Part shown: in pieces, positions 36,642 to 49,614 of the stretch | How the letters are laid out: each line of letters opens with the position of its first letter | Numbering within the stretch: position 1 is the stretch's first letter | NCBI GenBank assembly: GCA_013115145.1 | Contig: JAAPAO010000081.1 | Location: forward strand, 24,182 to 88,181 | Direction of reading: 5' to 3' | Length of the DNA stretch: 64,000 nt | Origin: Perkinsus chesapeaki | Taxonomy: Eukaryota > Perkinsozoa > Perkinsida > Perkinsidae | The notes under the pieces: generated by a model | The model's input: only the letters and a program-made list of their open reading frames with translations | Databases searched by the model: none | Told to the model about the DNA's origin: nothing | Program-made: the position numbers and the translations under genes

Positions 36642-37502
36642 TTAGGCGTATTCTACACCAATTTCAAGGGTTCTCTGTCGAGTCCTTACTTGGAGGACGT
36701 GCCCACAGGGGCTCACCTCCATGCCCTTGAGATACATACCGGGAACGCCCAGATCGAAATCGTCCAGGTACTTCGGGGCGTTTTCGTCGGAGATGTCAAT
36801 AAGCGCTAGTCTGAGCTCGTAGTGACGAGAGACACCTGCGCAAATGACGTCTGGAGTAACGAAACGCACGGAGCCGCAGGCACAAGGCAGGCTTATACGC
36901 CTCTCCTTGCAACCTTCATCGGCCACGAACACGCAATTGCGTTGAGAAGGGTCAAGGTAGCTAAACCGCAGGCCCTTGTCAGAACGCTCGGTAACGTCAA
37001 AAACTGTTGGAGTGAACTCCGGCTTCAGAGTGGAACGACTTTTGCCGCTCTTGAGGTCGACCTCTTTGACGGATCTGTCGGCGGCATCGTAGTCGATACC
37101 AAGATAGAGCCTGTCCTTGTGGCAGGCAAGAATGCCCCAACGGATCTTTGAATCCGCGATCTTAACAGTATGACAGCTTGATGCTTGCTCGCTAACAACA
37201 TAGTCATCGTCGATCTTATAATGGCGCTGGCGAACCGAATCGAACGCGTGGCCTTTGTCGGCCTCGACCTTACGGTGCCACCAGCTTCCTTCACAACACT
37301 GCCGACATCTATGCGCCGTGTCGAAGCTCAATTTTTGCGGCTTGCGAGGCCCAATGTAGCCCAACGCCAAATGGAGCATTTCTAGGGGCATTTGATCCCC
37401 TAGTTTCTGCTGCACTGCGAGGAGGTCGACGACCAGCTGTTCAGCTCCCAGAACCATGACAAGCAAAAAACTGGAAGGATAATCATTTGATGGCATTTTC
37501 AT
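36642..37502 (-). CDS. Unknown single-exon protein
   Basis: One uninterrupted frame of 286 codons with no intron, unusual in this window. I do not recognise the family. After a hydrophobic N-terminal 40 residues (FLLVMVLGAEQLVVDLL), which may be a weak signal anchor, the body is rich in alternating polar/hydrophobic strands with repeated LYLG, VKEVDLKSG, LRFSYLDPS, VFVADEG and ALIDIS elements, spaced about 40-50 residues apart. This is reminiscent of beta-propeller blades, but no WD or Kelch signature is clear. It has several cysteines (CRQCCEG, CACGS). The absence of introns could mean retroposition or a lineage-specific family. Confidence 0.6.
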   Translation of the reverse strand: MKMPSNDYPSSFLLVMVLGAEQLVVDLLAVQQKLGDQMPLEMLHLALGYIGPRKPQKLSFDTAHRCRQCCEGSWWHRKVEADKGHAFDSVRQRHYKIDDDYVVSEQASSCHTVKIADSKIRWGILACHKDRLYLGIDYDAADRSVKEVDLKSGKSRSTLKPEFTPTVFDVTERSDKGLRFSYLDPSQRNCVFVADEGCKERRISLPCACGSVRFVTPDVICAGVSRHYELRLALIDISDENAPKYLDDFDLGVPGMYLKGMEVSPCGHVLQVRTRQRTLEIGVEYA

Positions 37503-37810
37503 TTGCTAGAGGAACTCTATGTTGCGGTCGCGACGCTAGTAAAAGCTCTATTGTGTCGATGGTGCTCGGAGGCCGATTGCGAGATCGGAGAGTAAATTAC
37601 TTGCGATTCAAAGCCTTGCTGCGAATTTAGTACCAAAGTGAGAATGAAGAGATGGATGCCGTGGGGCAGAACGCATCTCGTCGTTTATTCATCGAAATAA
37701 AAATATCGAGTGCCGGGATCGAACCTATGCCTCGGACTTGTACGCAATTCTTCGTCAATCCGGCCCGTATTGATAAGTGTTTGTAATTATAATACAGCAC
37801 CGTTATATAA
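37503..37810. other. Intergenic, 308 bp, with a tRNA-like 3' half
   Basis: On the minus strand, about 37708-37760 reads like the 3' half of a tRNA with an exact box B (GGTTCGATCC) followed by CGGCA. No matching 5' half or anticodon stem is found. It probably represents a tRNA-derived SINE or tRNA relic. Confidence 0.4.
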
Positions 37811-39303
37811 ATGACCTCGACAGGTCGTCGGCAATCCTCTAGTCTTTGGTGTGATGTATTGCGGTGGATATTCCTGCCCTTAAGAGAGGCGTTCTCTCTC
37901 CAGTTCATAGCAGCCGCAGTGTGGCTCTTCGTCTGCTCGGTTTGGAATTGCATGGTAACATGAGCTTAAGCTCTCTTATAGCAAAAGCCTCATCAGGTGC
38001 AAGTCTATATCGACAGGCTCTACGCACAGCAACACTTCGGCGATAGACAATGGGAGCCTCTTCCCGACATCGGGTTCGCCTTATTGCCTTACATTAAGGT
38101 AACCCTCATTGGAGACGCGTATCTTAGGTTGCTCCGTGATTTAGGAACCTCACCTAGCGGATCAATGGCAAACTTTTATCCTTGGGAGCACTTTTGTATC
38201 ATTCATGCTGTTACATCCCCAAAGGTAAGCTCACCAGCTCTATTTAACCGGAGTCCCCTTGCCTTCAGAATCAAGATCATTAAACGTTTCTGTGCTGTAC
38301 AAGGATCAGTTTTTCTTTTAAGGAGCATCACAATAGGGGTGAGTCGGACAACTCACGGTGAATATGAAATACGGAAAGTGTCGGCTCTGGGCGGCTGGCT
38401 TCCGAATTAAGCCCACCAGGGAGTCAATCTTCGGTCCTCCTCAAAGTGACAGGGCGAGTCGTCGAAGATCAGTGAAGAGGCAAAGGCATCTGACGAAATA
38501 TCCCTTTACTGGAAAGCCTCTGATGCCGAGCAGTCATGAATTTAGTGTCGGCGACTTCCTTTGGTGTTGGTTTCCCCGTTGTATTTCTCGTACGATTTGT
38601 ATCATCGTCGCGAAAGTGGTTCCTGCTATGACGCTCTCGAAACACTGTTCACCGTCCCTTCAGGCAACCCTATTGCCCAATCCATATAGCCACTGTGTAA
38701 ATGAGCATCGACACGACGAGAACGTCGTCCTCGAGGCCCTAGCGGTGATGGGAGGAACGCGTGCAACTTGCGGTGATGTCCTATTCAGCGGTAGTGTGCC
38801 CCAGGCCAGGTGGCAGTGTAATGGGTCCTCAGGACATGCTGCCAATATAACCATTATGGAGCTCATTTGGAACGAGTATTGCCGTTACTTCCTCCCACCA
38901 CGGGCGTATGTCACTGTAAGATCAACTGGCATGTGGAATGCTAAACGAAGGACAGGGTGAGTGGGAGAAGGGGCACGGTGGTGGCACAGTCTCGCTATGT
39001 CTGCCCTGTACCGGCAATATCCATCACGGAGCGCGCCGTTCACGCTGAAAGCATTAAAGTTGACAAGTACCGATCAGGTTCAATCGTGACTACCTGGCGT
39101 GTGCCGCGTGGCTGATGGGCTACTTCTTGCCTAAAGTTCTCTGCCCAATTTTGGCTCTCGTTGGCTACCTGGTAAGCCTCCACCTTAACGTTGTCCTATC
39201 TACCCCTTTGTAGATTGTCATTTCCACTCACTTTCATTACACTGTCGATGTTCTTGTAGGGATATTTGTGGCCAGTAAAATGTGGCGACTTTACCATATG
39301 TAA
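37811..39303 (+). CDS. Sphingomyelin-synthase-like phosphotransferase
   Basis: Exons joined in phase: 37811-37939, 37982-38098, 38145-38224, 38269-38338, 38664-38790, 38833-38915 (or to 38929), 39078-39171 and 39214-39303. Introns are 42-46 nt except one of 325 and one unresolved stretch before 39078. These polytopic Golgi or plasma-membrane enzymes move a phospho-headgroup from a phospholipid to ceramide. Family marks in order are EPLPDIGFALLP, the LLRSITI helix, TLLPNPYSHC, the C3 motif CGDVLFSGH (38769-38838, first catalytic His) and the C4 motif HYTVD (39235-39249, second His and Asp). Membrane helices lie between. The protein has about 270 residues and ends in RLYHM. The first intron could instead start at 37955. 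Headgroup specificity (choline, ethanolamine or inositol) cannot be told from sequence. Confidence 0.83.
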
Positions 39304-39527
39304 TATCGGGAATGATTTATCGCCTCTGCTGCTCGGCAGTGACCCTAGTTCCTATCTTACAGCTGTAGGTTGCTGCTGCCATGGGCTGAGGCAGCCATGC
39401 TAGATTTGTATTGGTGCCAATAATACTGCTTGTCAGTGGGAGGCAAATACCTGGCTAGGCGTCAACACACGTCCAGTAGACTTATTTACAAAAATTTGGC
39501 GCACGTTGAACATACTATGAGCAGACT
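39304..39527. other. Short spacer between the lipid synthase and SMG1
   Basis: Only about 224 bp. It presumably holds the 3' UTR of one gene and the promoter of the next. No signal is recognised. Confidence 0.4.
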
Positions 39528-42500
39528 ATGTTCTCGGTCAAAAATCCGGCGTCTTCACTTGTTGAGGTTCGGGCGGAGTGCTCTACAGGTCTATGGCATT
39601 GGGGTCAATTATTGCTCGGAGATGGGAAGGCCATTTTCTGGGCTGGCTCTCGATAGATTTTTCATTGGTTAAATATTGGATATTTGGGAGTTCTTCTTGG
39701 GCGCCGTTTTGGGATAGATGTGAACGGTGGACGGTCAATAATCGTTTAGGGAGAAGGACGTGGCGATACTGGCTGATTTTAATGTCATTAAGGTACGTTC
39801 GTTCGCCCAAGCTTCTCCTTAAAGCGCCTCTCCTACGGTGGTTTGAAGAGCGTACAGTGGCGGACCTACAGGAGGCTACTTCGGAATTAAGGCGACTGCG
39901 AAAGCGGAGGAAACGTGGTATCTTTGGGGATGGTGATGGCGGGGCATCCACAAGTACAGCTGCCACAGCCAGCGACAGGTAGTTTAAGCGCGCTTAGGGA
40001 GGGTGGCAGTACGCCGTTGTAGCAGGTTCCGTAGCGTAATGGCGGCTCGTCGGCTCGATTGGTCCAGTAGCGGCGAGTCCACTTCTAGTGGTAGATGTTC
40101 CTGTGCGTCCTCTATGCCCCCTGTAGCTCGCCGCCGCCATAGACCCCTAGTGCGGGACTCGTCGGCCTGTTACGCGTGCGGTGGTGTGCGCTCGCCTGAG
40201 AGATCTGAGCAGGGCGTTGCTGCCGCGAACAGCACTAGTGCGGGTATCTGAAGCTTGGTCTCGGTTTTTGACTCAGTGTACATTACTGTGTATTCTTTCT
40301 GCGCTGGAAGGCTGGCTTACTGCCGCCCCGATGAGCGGCTTGGCAGCCGACAGCGGTGCTTAGATTATTATCAGTCTGTCTCTCCTCGATTGCATGTTGC
40401 GTTTGGAGTCGGCAATGTCCCGTGAGGATTCAGTTCAGTAGTTTTTCAACGACCGTTGGATGCTTTATCGTGGGTCAACCAGCGTCCACCAGCGCCCGGA
40501 CTATGGGGACTCCTACGGTAGACCAAGTCGGCGTTTCGGTGGTGGCGGTGGACGTCCCGCAGCAACCGGACATGGGAAAGGGGGGAAGGGATACGTTGGT
40601 GATGGTCGCCCTGGCAGTGGGGACCATGAACTGGTAGTAATGTCAACGCAGGTTGGACAGTTTGGAATTCATTTAAAAGCCGAAACTTGGCAGCTATAGT
40701 GGCATGCGCATGGATATATATCGGACAACTTGGAGGCGACTACTCGGCCATGGAGGAACAACGCATTTTCCCAGGACGTTGAAGTTCCGGCAACTCACTT
40801 TGCATCGGGCGTGCCGTTTTAGCTAGAAAAATGGGTTTTGCTGGACACGGTTTTTGGGCCGTTTCGGCGGCCACGTGATAGAATGCGGACTGGGGACGAT
40901 GCGGCTGGGATTCAGACTCTCTGCGTTCTGTTGTGGATCTCCAGCAATCTCGTTGTTGTCTTCAGACAACAGCCACAAATGATAACCTAGAAGGGCATTA
41001 TCTCGCGTGCATTGCAGCCTTCAAGAACCAGGACCCAGTGGCTATTTCGGCAGCAGTGGACTGGCTCAACGACAGAGGCTCTGGCAAAGTGGGCACAGTT
41101 GCGGTAGTGGATCTACGTTCGGTGAAGTAGTTGGTAGCGCTGATGTCGCTTGCTCAGGCACCGTTGTTGAGTACAGGAGGCCTCAGCTTCCTCTCTGTTC
41201 ACTCGCCCCATGAGGCTATGAGTCTGCTTACGTATGGCATCATGATCGGCGAAAATCAGCCTGGGTGCCGCTGGGCGGCCACCTGGGCCCTGGACGCCGT
41301 GGGACCATATTACAACAGTTTGTGGCAGCCGCTGGTAGGCAATTTCGTGGCGCGTGAAGAAGAATCAAGAAGTCTTGTTAGGATCGTCAGCGTAGCTCTG
41401 AGAGGCAGGAGACTGTATGGGGCTTCATAGACTGCAGGTTGAAGAAGGACGAGTTCGGCACGAGCGAGGGATCCGCCGTGGTTGATCTGGCCGTCACCAT
41501 CGCTCAGGTAGAGCCTCTCTTAGCCTGTCTTCGCAACACTCTTTTTCAGTACCTGGATCTCTGCCGGAAACGTCATCAAATTCCTTCCCAGGCTGACGAT
41601 GTCGGTATGTACTTTGTAAGCCAGCGGCTGTACAGGAGGGTTTGGGCCATTCTGCAGGGAGTAGGATGGCCTGCAGGGATTCCCGCCTGGTACGTTTCGC
41701 TTCGCCTCAGGAAAGCTCGATGTCAAATGGTGCGGTGAGAACGGCCATGAAGGTGCTGAAGGCCTTCTCTTTGAGCACTAAAGGCATTAAAACCATAGGG
41801 GTGAGCGCGGTTGGTTGCTGTTGGATTTTCGAGGCCCCTCTGCTAGGCGTCAGTCGACAGTCTTGTGCGCATGCTGGTGGAGTGGACAATGCACGCGTCC
41901 GCTCATAAAGATGACCTCGAGTTGGCCGTGTCGATTCTCCAGAATCTTCGCCCAGCTTTGGGGAGCAGCAGCCTGATGGACATCGTGTCGAAGTACACTG
42001 ACGATCTGTCGAAGGCGATGGCGGAGCGGGAAGGATTTGATCCCGAAAACCCTCTAGAAGGCAATTACAGGTAGGAAGCTCGGAGACCATCGCAAGTCCT
42101 GGTATGACCTGGTTTAGGCATCACCAGCAGTTCAGCAAGGCCTACCGTCTTTCCCGGCTCCTGGCCGTCTTGACGCCTCCTCGAGGGCTCGACCAACTGT
42201 TGGCTGTCTCGCCGTTGTCAGCGTATGGCTGGGTCCACTTGTCGGCTATGCAGATCAAACAGTGGCAACCGGCATCGGCCCAGCACTTGGAGGCAACGGT
42301 CTCCGCGTTCCTTCTGGCCTGCAAGCAGCTCGGTGTGGCGTCTAAGGACGGCGATATCGATGGTATACATGCCTCTATGAACGTGTGTTTGGAGGTGGCC
42401 ACTGCCATAGGGGAGATGAGAGCAAGGATGAAGGAGAAGCAGAGTCAGCATAACCAGCCTTGGGTCACCCATATGGTCTCTGTCTTCCTCCAAGCGGTGG

Positions 42501-45500
42501 CCGCTATCGATCCGAACCTGCTAGTGGCGCCCGACATCTACCTTGCTCGTGCGCGCGTTCTCCGGGAGCTCAATGCCGACGGCGGAAAGTCCGCATTGGT
42601 GAGGGGCAAGTTCGGGCCTGAGGAGAAGGCGCTATTCGGCATGCACCTGACGCAGGCTGATGCCAAGGTGGTGGCAAACAAGTCCACATCAACGAGCCCA
42701 CCAGCGCTGGTCCCGGCCATTTCCAGCCAGGCCGTCGACTGGATCTTCAGAGGTCTTCTCCCCAAGGCCGTGATGGAGCCCTACCTCCTGTTGACCTGTG
42801 TAGCTGGTCGTACAGGCGTGGGTGCCAGCATGCACCACAGTGCCCTGGTTAAGGTCCTTCAAAAGCTGGATGACATGCGTGCCTTGCCCGAAATAGAGTC
42901 CCTGGTTACCAGTGTGATTCGAGGGGCCGGGGAGGACTTCAGTACGTGGCAGGTGGGCGCCTTGGCCAGCCTCCTGCATGGTTTCGAAGTCTACTCTGTC
43001 CTCATCTTCGAGAAGTTCCAGCGAGACAACCCAGTGTTCCTGCTATTCTCGCGTAATCGTCAGCAGCTGGAGCTCTGGCTGGCCCGTCTGAGGACGAGCG
43101 TCGTGTACTGTATGTGTCGGACATGGCCGGATATCCATGGTCGCTTCGCCGATGTGAAGAGCGGTCTGGTTTGTGAAGGCATAGCTAGCTCGGAGATTGA
43201 CACCAAGGCTGATTTGGCGGAACTGTTAAAGTGTGTGGCATTGCAGGGGCAGCCAAGGCCCAGTGAAAGCACAATAGGGGCTATCATGAACCTGGCGGAT
43301 AGCAAGGTGGACGGCCAGCACTTGCTCCCGGGTCTAGAGAGAAGTCTGATCAAGTTCCACGTAGAGGACCGTCCGATGTCGGTGTGTGGCCTTTGCGAAT
43401 CCGTTGGTCTAGTGGCGTTCGATCCCGAGTGCCGAGACCTGGTGCTGGGTATTTGGATGAAGGCCGCTGTTATGTGCGATAGGGTCGCCTATTGGCCCTT
43501 CGAAGATGCTATGGCCGGTGGAGGAATGCTAGCCGAGCAACAGAAGGCCGCGGGCCTCCTCTCGACGTGGCAGCAGACCATGACTCGGGGAATAGGTCCT
43601 GGCAAGCCTATCGGCTTTGCAGACGCCACGACCTCCGACGTGGAGGCTTCCTACGCTGCGATGCTCCAGATAGGTCTCCTGCCGAATGGGCCAGGCACTC
43701 GAGAAATCTTTGAGGCCACAGTGGGGCAGTGGGAGAATCAGGACGAGATAGCGATGATCCTGTCGGACGTTCCTCCGTTGACAATATCTCCGCAAAATGG
43801 CGATTTGGATCTTTACCGAGTTGACCTGCAAAGGCGGCGGAATGGTGATGATGCTGCTAGAGAGCTGTATGCTTTGACTATCGGAGAGGACCCCACACTG
43901 TCGGTTGGGATGACCCCGGCGAGGCTTGCGATGTTCCTGAGGCTGCAGTCTGATACCTCTGTCCTTCCCCTGAATATCGTAGACCACGCCGTCAATACAG
44001 CGCTAGCCTTTAACACGATCCCACACAGTGACCTGGTTCTCACGGAGCTCTCGAGGCACCCCAGTATGGTACAGAGACTGATACATGTCGCAGCCAGCGC
44101 TGGTGTGCCCGCGCCGCCAAAGAGCGGCCAGACTTACTACCGCCATTGGTTGCTGGACCTTGGTGTTCGGGTTTGGGCCACGGCCGGCAGTCCGGAAGCG
44201 GCAGCGGAGCCCAGAAGAACTTTCGCCGAGTACCTCTTCCATCAGCACACTTTGGACCCCACTGTCGATGAGGTACCGGATCAGCTATGCATCAGCAATT
44301 ACGAGGAGTACGTCAAGACGGAGGCATTCCAGCTTTACAAGACGCCAACAGAGAAAGATAGCATCCTGTTGAAGCTGCTCTCCCTCGGCATGGATCCTCG
44401 CCTCTCGGACGAGCTTCCATGCTCGCTGTGGATTCCACTGGCACATCAGATCGCAAGCTACTTACGCGACCACAGACCGCGGTGCAGAACATTCGCCCAG
44501 GCCGTGTGGGACAAACTGTGTAAAGAAGAGCCTCTACGCGTTATATGGTTGGCCCTCTCGCTGGCCGGTCCAGTGGGCAAGACAGACCCGCCTCCTCATC
44601 TTGTTCCGGACAGTGCTATCCTGGAGCCGTTGAGGGTTTATCATCCCGACTTGGTGGCCAAGGCCGATTCCCTCCGTCATGCGCTGAGGGTCCTCAGTTG
44701 GTCATTCGAGGATTCGGCGGCAAGGGTGGCTCAGTGGGCGATATCCAGCGCAGATCCGAACAAGCTGCGTGCAGTGCTCCTCAGCCTTGGTGACGAGGAT
44801 TCTATAGCCCAGGTTTTCGGGGATGAATGCCATCCAGATGCCCGGTACACTAAAGCTGCTCAAGCTCTACAAGCACACATTGCTAAAAAGATACGAGATT
44901 TGCGAAGAGGTCGCTGTGAGGCCGTTGATGTGTGTAAATCTATCGTGGACTGGGCCAATGGGAGCCGCCACTCGGTACAGGTTTTGACAAAGCGTGGAGC
45001 ATCTCAGGGCTCCCAAGGGATCAGGATGGTCGAGGACTTGGCCCCTGGTCTGGTCTCCATGGATCTCACGGGCCTCAGTTTTGAAGGCGTCCCAGTGCAG
45101 AGGGTCGCTGCCAAGGTGCAATGTATGACTACTAAGAGCAGGCCTAAGAGAGTAGCCTTCGACTCTCCTGATGGCAGACGCTTCGACTTTCTCCTCAAAG
45201 GGGCTGATGACGTCCGCAACGACGCCTTGGTCATGCAGGTGATTCGAGCTTGCGGTGACATGCTGGACTCTGAGGCTCTCATGTGTGCCCAGCGCAGTGA
45301 AAGTGAACAGCTCTTCAAAACGTATGATGCCATTCCGTTGGCTCCGCGATGCGGCATGGTCCGGTGGGTACATGAGCTCACGAGCCTCATACAAATGGCA
45401 AAGCACCAGCCGAACTTCCGGGAACACGACATGCTTGAGTGGCGGAGGCTCACGTTCGAGGCTCTCAAGAATGCCGGTATCAATCCGAGCAAAACGCCTC

Positions 45501-48500
45501 GGAAGCACTGGGACCAGGGTATCCTGCTCCAGGTGTGGAGGACGCTACGGGCGCGCCGACAGAGTGAGACGGGTGATGGCTTCATTCGCACGGAACTGGT
45601 ACTCCAAGCCGGATCGCCGAAGCAGCTGTTCGCTGCTTATAGAAGATTTGCTGCCTCCATGGCAATCAACTCTGCGGCTTCAGTGTTCGCTGGTATGGGC
45701 GATCGGCACCTTGAAAATATCAGCATTCACAGGCCTACCGGCGCTATTGTTCACATTGATTTCTCCGTCTCCTTCCACAAGGGCAGAAGGCTCAAGGTGC
45801 CGGAGCGTGTGCCTATGAGGCTCACAGCTGGCCTCTGCAGCGTGCTGCAAAGCACACCGGGAGAGTTCCGAAGGTTGATGAGGGACTTGGTCGAGAAGGC
45901 CAGATGGAATGCCAACACCCGTCTCGTCGATGGTGATGACCTAGAAGAGCGATACAAGTATCTGATACCGCGCATACTGGGAACGGTCCTGCGGCTGCCC
46001 CTGGTTGAATGGTCCGCGGTACAGCTACTACCATCATTGGTCTCCCTCAGACCAGAAGACCGTTTGCCTAAGTGCTTATCTGTATTGGTTGCCAGCCTTA
46101 AGGATCGGGCGAGCGAGGTCGGCAACGCTGCTCTTGCCACGATTGCTGGCTCGGAGCTTATTAGCCTCACCGGTTCAGAACTGTTGGTTGCCGAAGAACT
46201 GATCGATGACCTAAACCACCGCCGAATGCTAGATGGTGGTGTTGGCCTTTGCCTCCTAATGCAGGCCTTCGACAAGCACGGCTGGTTCCGAAACGGCTTG
46301 GCTGGCCCGGAGGTTCTCCTCGGAGATCTTCTCACAACCGGGGAAGGTGCGATAAAGGAAACTGTATGTCCCGGTGCTGAGAGCGCCGGGAAAGTTGTTG
46401 AGAGACTGCAAGACACAACAGCAAAGTTCGAAACCGTAAGCTAGACGCGCTCTTGCTCAGTGGTAGGGTACCTGTTCGTGCCAGGGACCAGCGGCCGATA
46501 ATGCGTCGGACGCTGGGGAGATCCAAGAGTGGCTATCAAAACAGCCTCCTGTGTCCTCGTCAACCTCGGGGAACCGATACAGATCACGCCGATCGGCCTT
46601 TGCAGAGGACCGTGAACGTTTGAGATTAGCTGGCCTTTGTTTCTATGCAAAACTGCCAAATGCTTGGCAATGGCTTGGCTACGTTTCGTCACAGGTGAGC
46701 TACTGCATCTCTGGTGCCCTCCATTTCATCCCCTGCAGGTGACGGCTTTGAACTCTTATCGCATACCAGCATCCCATAACGAGGCCTGGAACAGGATGCT
46801 AGCAGCACTCGGACGGGTTGAATCTATGCTATATGCTGATGCAGATCTGAGGCTCTCTGGAGGGTAAGAAAACCTGGCTATACCTCGGTGCATCACCGGC
46901 CAATGATTTCCTCGGTCGCGGTATTCGCGCGGCTCGTAGTCTTGCGGAAATTAAGATGCGCTCCGAGAAAACCGACATGTGGTTGGTCATGAACCCATTC
47001 GGTTCAGCATAACCCATCTCCGGTATTTGATGCCGAGAGACGCAATCGAACGATTCTGATTCTCAGCTATCAGCTATCAGATCTTCACTCTAAAATCTGT
47101 GTTCCTGTCCGACGAAAAACTAGCTCGTCGATCTTACTTATCAGGCTTCTCTATCCCGTCACGTACGGCGAGAAACTGGATCACTTTGGCTTCCCAACCC
47201 TGGATGATTATACTACGGACTCTCTCTTTGATCCTTCTCAGTGCATAGTAGATTCGGAGGTCGAGGTGAGTGCTTACGATGACTACAATAACTCAGGACC
47301 TGATGATTTTAGGGTATGTTTGAACGGAGCTGCGACATTCTCACTGGCATGGTCGAAGGCACAGACGAGCTCGCTGATAAGGCGATGGCGGCCTCGTCCT
47401 CGACACGTTGGAGTCGGGAGGATGCGAAGGTCCTTTCAACACTTAGCAACTTGCACGATCTCATGCTTCCTTCATCGACGCCGAAGGTGAGGCCCCAGAT
47501 GCATGAGCGATGACATGTCGGAGAGCATATGTGGAGCTCTTTCTGCAGGGAACAGCTGTGTATGTCAGGCTCTGGCAGTTCTCCACACAGACGTTGAGAA
47601 TCTCAGCAAGGCCCTGGGGGCTGCGGCTAGAGAAGAGAGCGAGAGGAAAGATGCGTCGCACATTTTGGTAGGGACCAGCCGTCTCTGAGTGACCCTCTCA
47701 ATCGGCTCTCCGATTAGGCCCGTGTACGACATAACTTGGTTGCGATTAACCGAAAGCTTGACCGCTTTGTCGCGAAGGCTCCAGTTGTCGGGAACAGCGG
47801 GCTTTGGCAAGCGATCGAGGAGGCCGAGGCGGAGACGAGCAAGACGCTCGGGCTCGTGGGGAATGATAAAACTGACCCGCTCACACTAGAAGTCAGACTG
47901 CTCCAGTTCCGGGTGAACGCCCTATGTGGTGGCATTTCTCCTTCATTGGAGATCGACAGGCTCTATGCCCTGCAGACACTTTCGAGGTGACCTTCCAGCG
48001 GTGTGCTAGTGCCATCGAAACTTCAGGTTTGTCCTGATTCCGACATTGCGGGCCCGTCTGTGTGGTGCCTTTGGTTTTTCAATCTCGGCAGCCCAACGCG
48101 CTGAGCCAAAGTCGGCTAGGGCGGTTCGGGAGGAAGCCGATGCATCCCCGGCTGAAGCCAAGGCCATGGCCAAGGAATGGGCGATGAACGAAATTGCTCG
48201 ACGAGCTCGGGCGGTTATGAAGGTGACGGCAGCAGCCTGCAGTGAGCTTTCAGGGAGCTCTATCAGGTTCCAAAAGATACACAGCGTGCTCTTGCCGAGT
48301 TGCGAAAGGTCAGAGCCGAGATTGCCTCGGTCGGAAGTGAAACTGATGAGTCCCTCCCGCCGCCGGTGAAAGAGGCATGTCAGTCTATAGAGGATTACCT
48401 GTACAAAGCGAGGCAGCTGTTGCCAAGCGGCTCGGCCAAGGCGCTGAAGCTGAGCTATGCACCACTGGTGGCTTCTATTAATGAAGTTGCTATCACTGTT

Positions 48501-49614
48501 GGAGCCGCCGACTTCGACCACGCTATTGTCGACGACTGTGTCCAACTCCGGCGTCTTCTGGCGAAGGACTGCGAAGGAGATGATATGGAGATCTTTGGTC
48601 GTGTTTTGGGCTTGTTCGGCAGGCTTGGGGTACATATACCTGTTAAGAGGGAGCCGAAGAAGAATGACGAGTTACCGGAAGGGGGAACTGAGAAGTAGGT
48701 TCTAAACCACATCCTCCCTGCAATGAGGATTTTTAGGACACTAGTTCCACCGAATAGTGACGGCGGGGAGCAGGGTTCGAGTGCGGTTCCGGGACCGTCC
48801 GCTGCTAGCGATGATGATGAGGTTGATGAAGACGATGAGATAGAGGATGATTCTGACATCGACACTATGGTAAATGCTGCTCCGGCAGTTCGGACCCAGT
48901 TAGCGCAGGTAATGGCGACCTGAAAGATGGACATTTACAGTGCGTGTTTAGGAGGCCTCAGCAAGCGGCACCCTGGCATCTCCGAGCGAGAACAGCCACC
49001 AGAGCGAGGAGGCCGGATCGGAGGAGCCTCCGACGATGATCGCGAGCGCTGCATTACCCGAGACCGACAACGATGATCCTGTCGCGGCCTTGGCTATGCA
49101 AGTTGCCAAGTACGCGAGAATCATCAAACATACCATACTTCCTTTACCTTTTAGGCCAGTAAGCTCCCAGTCGCCGCTTCCTAACAGTACTGCTGTAGAA
49201 AAGAGCTATCGTCACAACCTGGTGCTATCTCGCATATTTGACAGCGATTTACCGCTCCGTGCATCGATTAGGGAATCAGGATCTTGTGAGTCACCGCATC
49301 GCGGCCTTCTCGTGTCACAATTCTCTTCTTCAGCCCCGCCTCCTGGTCTCGCATCGCCGTCTCAAGCGGCGCCTCTGGTTCGCTGGGAACATATGGCTTG
49401 GTCGGGTTCCATTGCCCTCTCAGCTGCCAGGCTTGTCCCTAATCCTGCTGATGCCGTCGGGACTATCCTTTCGAGTGAAGCTGTGAGCATTATCATCGTC
49501 GGCTACTCATTCCGTTTATAATAGGTCTTTCAGGTGGTGAACCAGTGGATATCTGAAGCCACAGATGAGGGCAGTTTATCGCGGATGTATGAGGGTTGGA
49601 CATCGTGGATATGA
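39528..49614 (+). CDS. SMG1: SMG1-type PI3K-related protein kinase
   Basis: A very large multi-exon gene. The proposed ATG (39528, MFSVKNPASS) and the exons to about 40930 are tentative. Exon pieces ending at 41121 and starting at 41158, and an exon ending at 42070, are in phase. A 4.3-kb exon (42118-46435) carries the FAT helices and the kinase domain. The catalytic loop GMGDRHLENI lies at 45695-45722, then HIDFSVSF and GRRLKVPERVPMRLT, a wording specific to SMG1 among PIKKs. About 3 kb of small exons follow (for example SAFAEDRERLRLAG, acidic DDDEVDEDDEIEDD at 48800). The gene ends in a 27-codon exon (49534-49614) holding the FATC domain, with MYEGWTSWI at the terminus. SMG1 phosphorylates UPF1 in nonsense-mediated mRNA decay. 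A long insert between kinase and FATC is also an SMG1 trait. Confidence 0.82.

Noticed and set aside
45751-46416. 221-codon minus-strand frame opposite the SMG1 kinase domain
   Set aside because: Antisense to a conserved kinase; Ser/Arg/Pro-rich shadow with no family signal.
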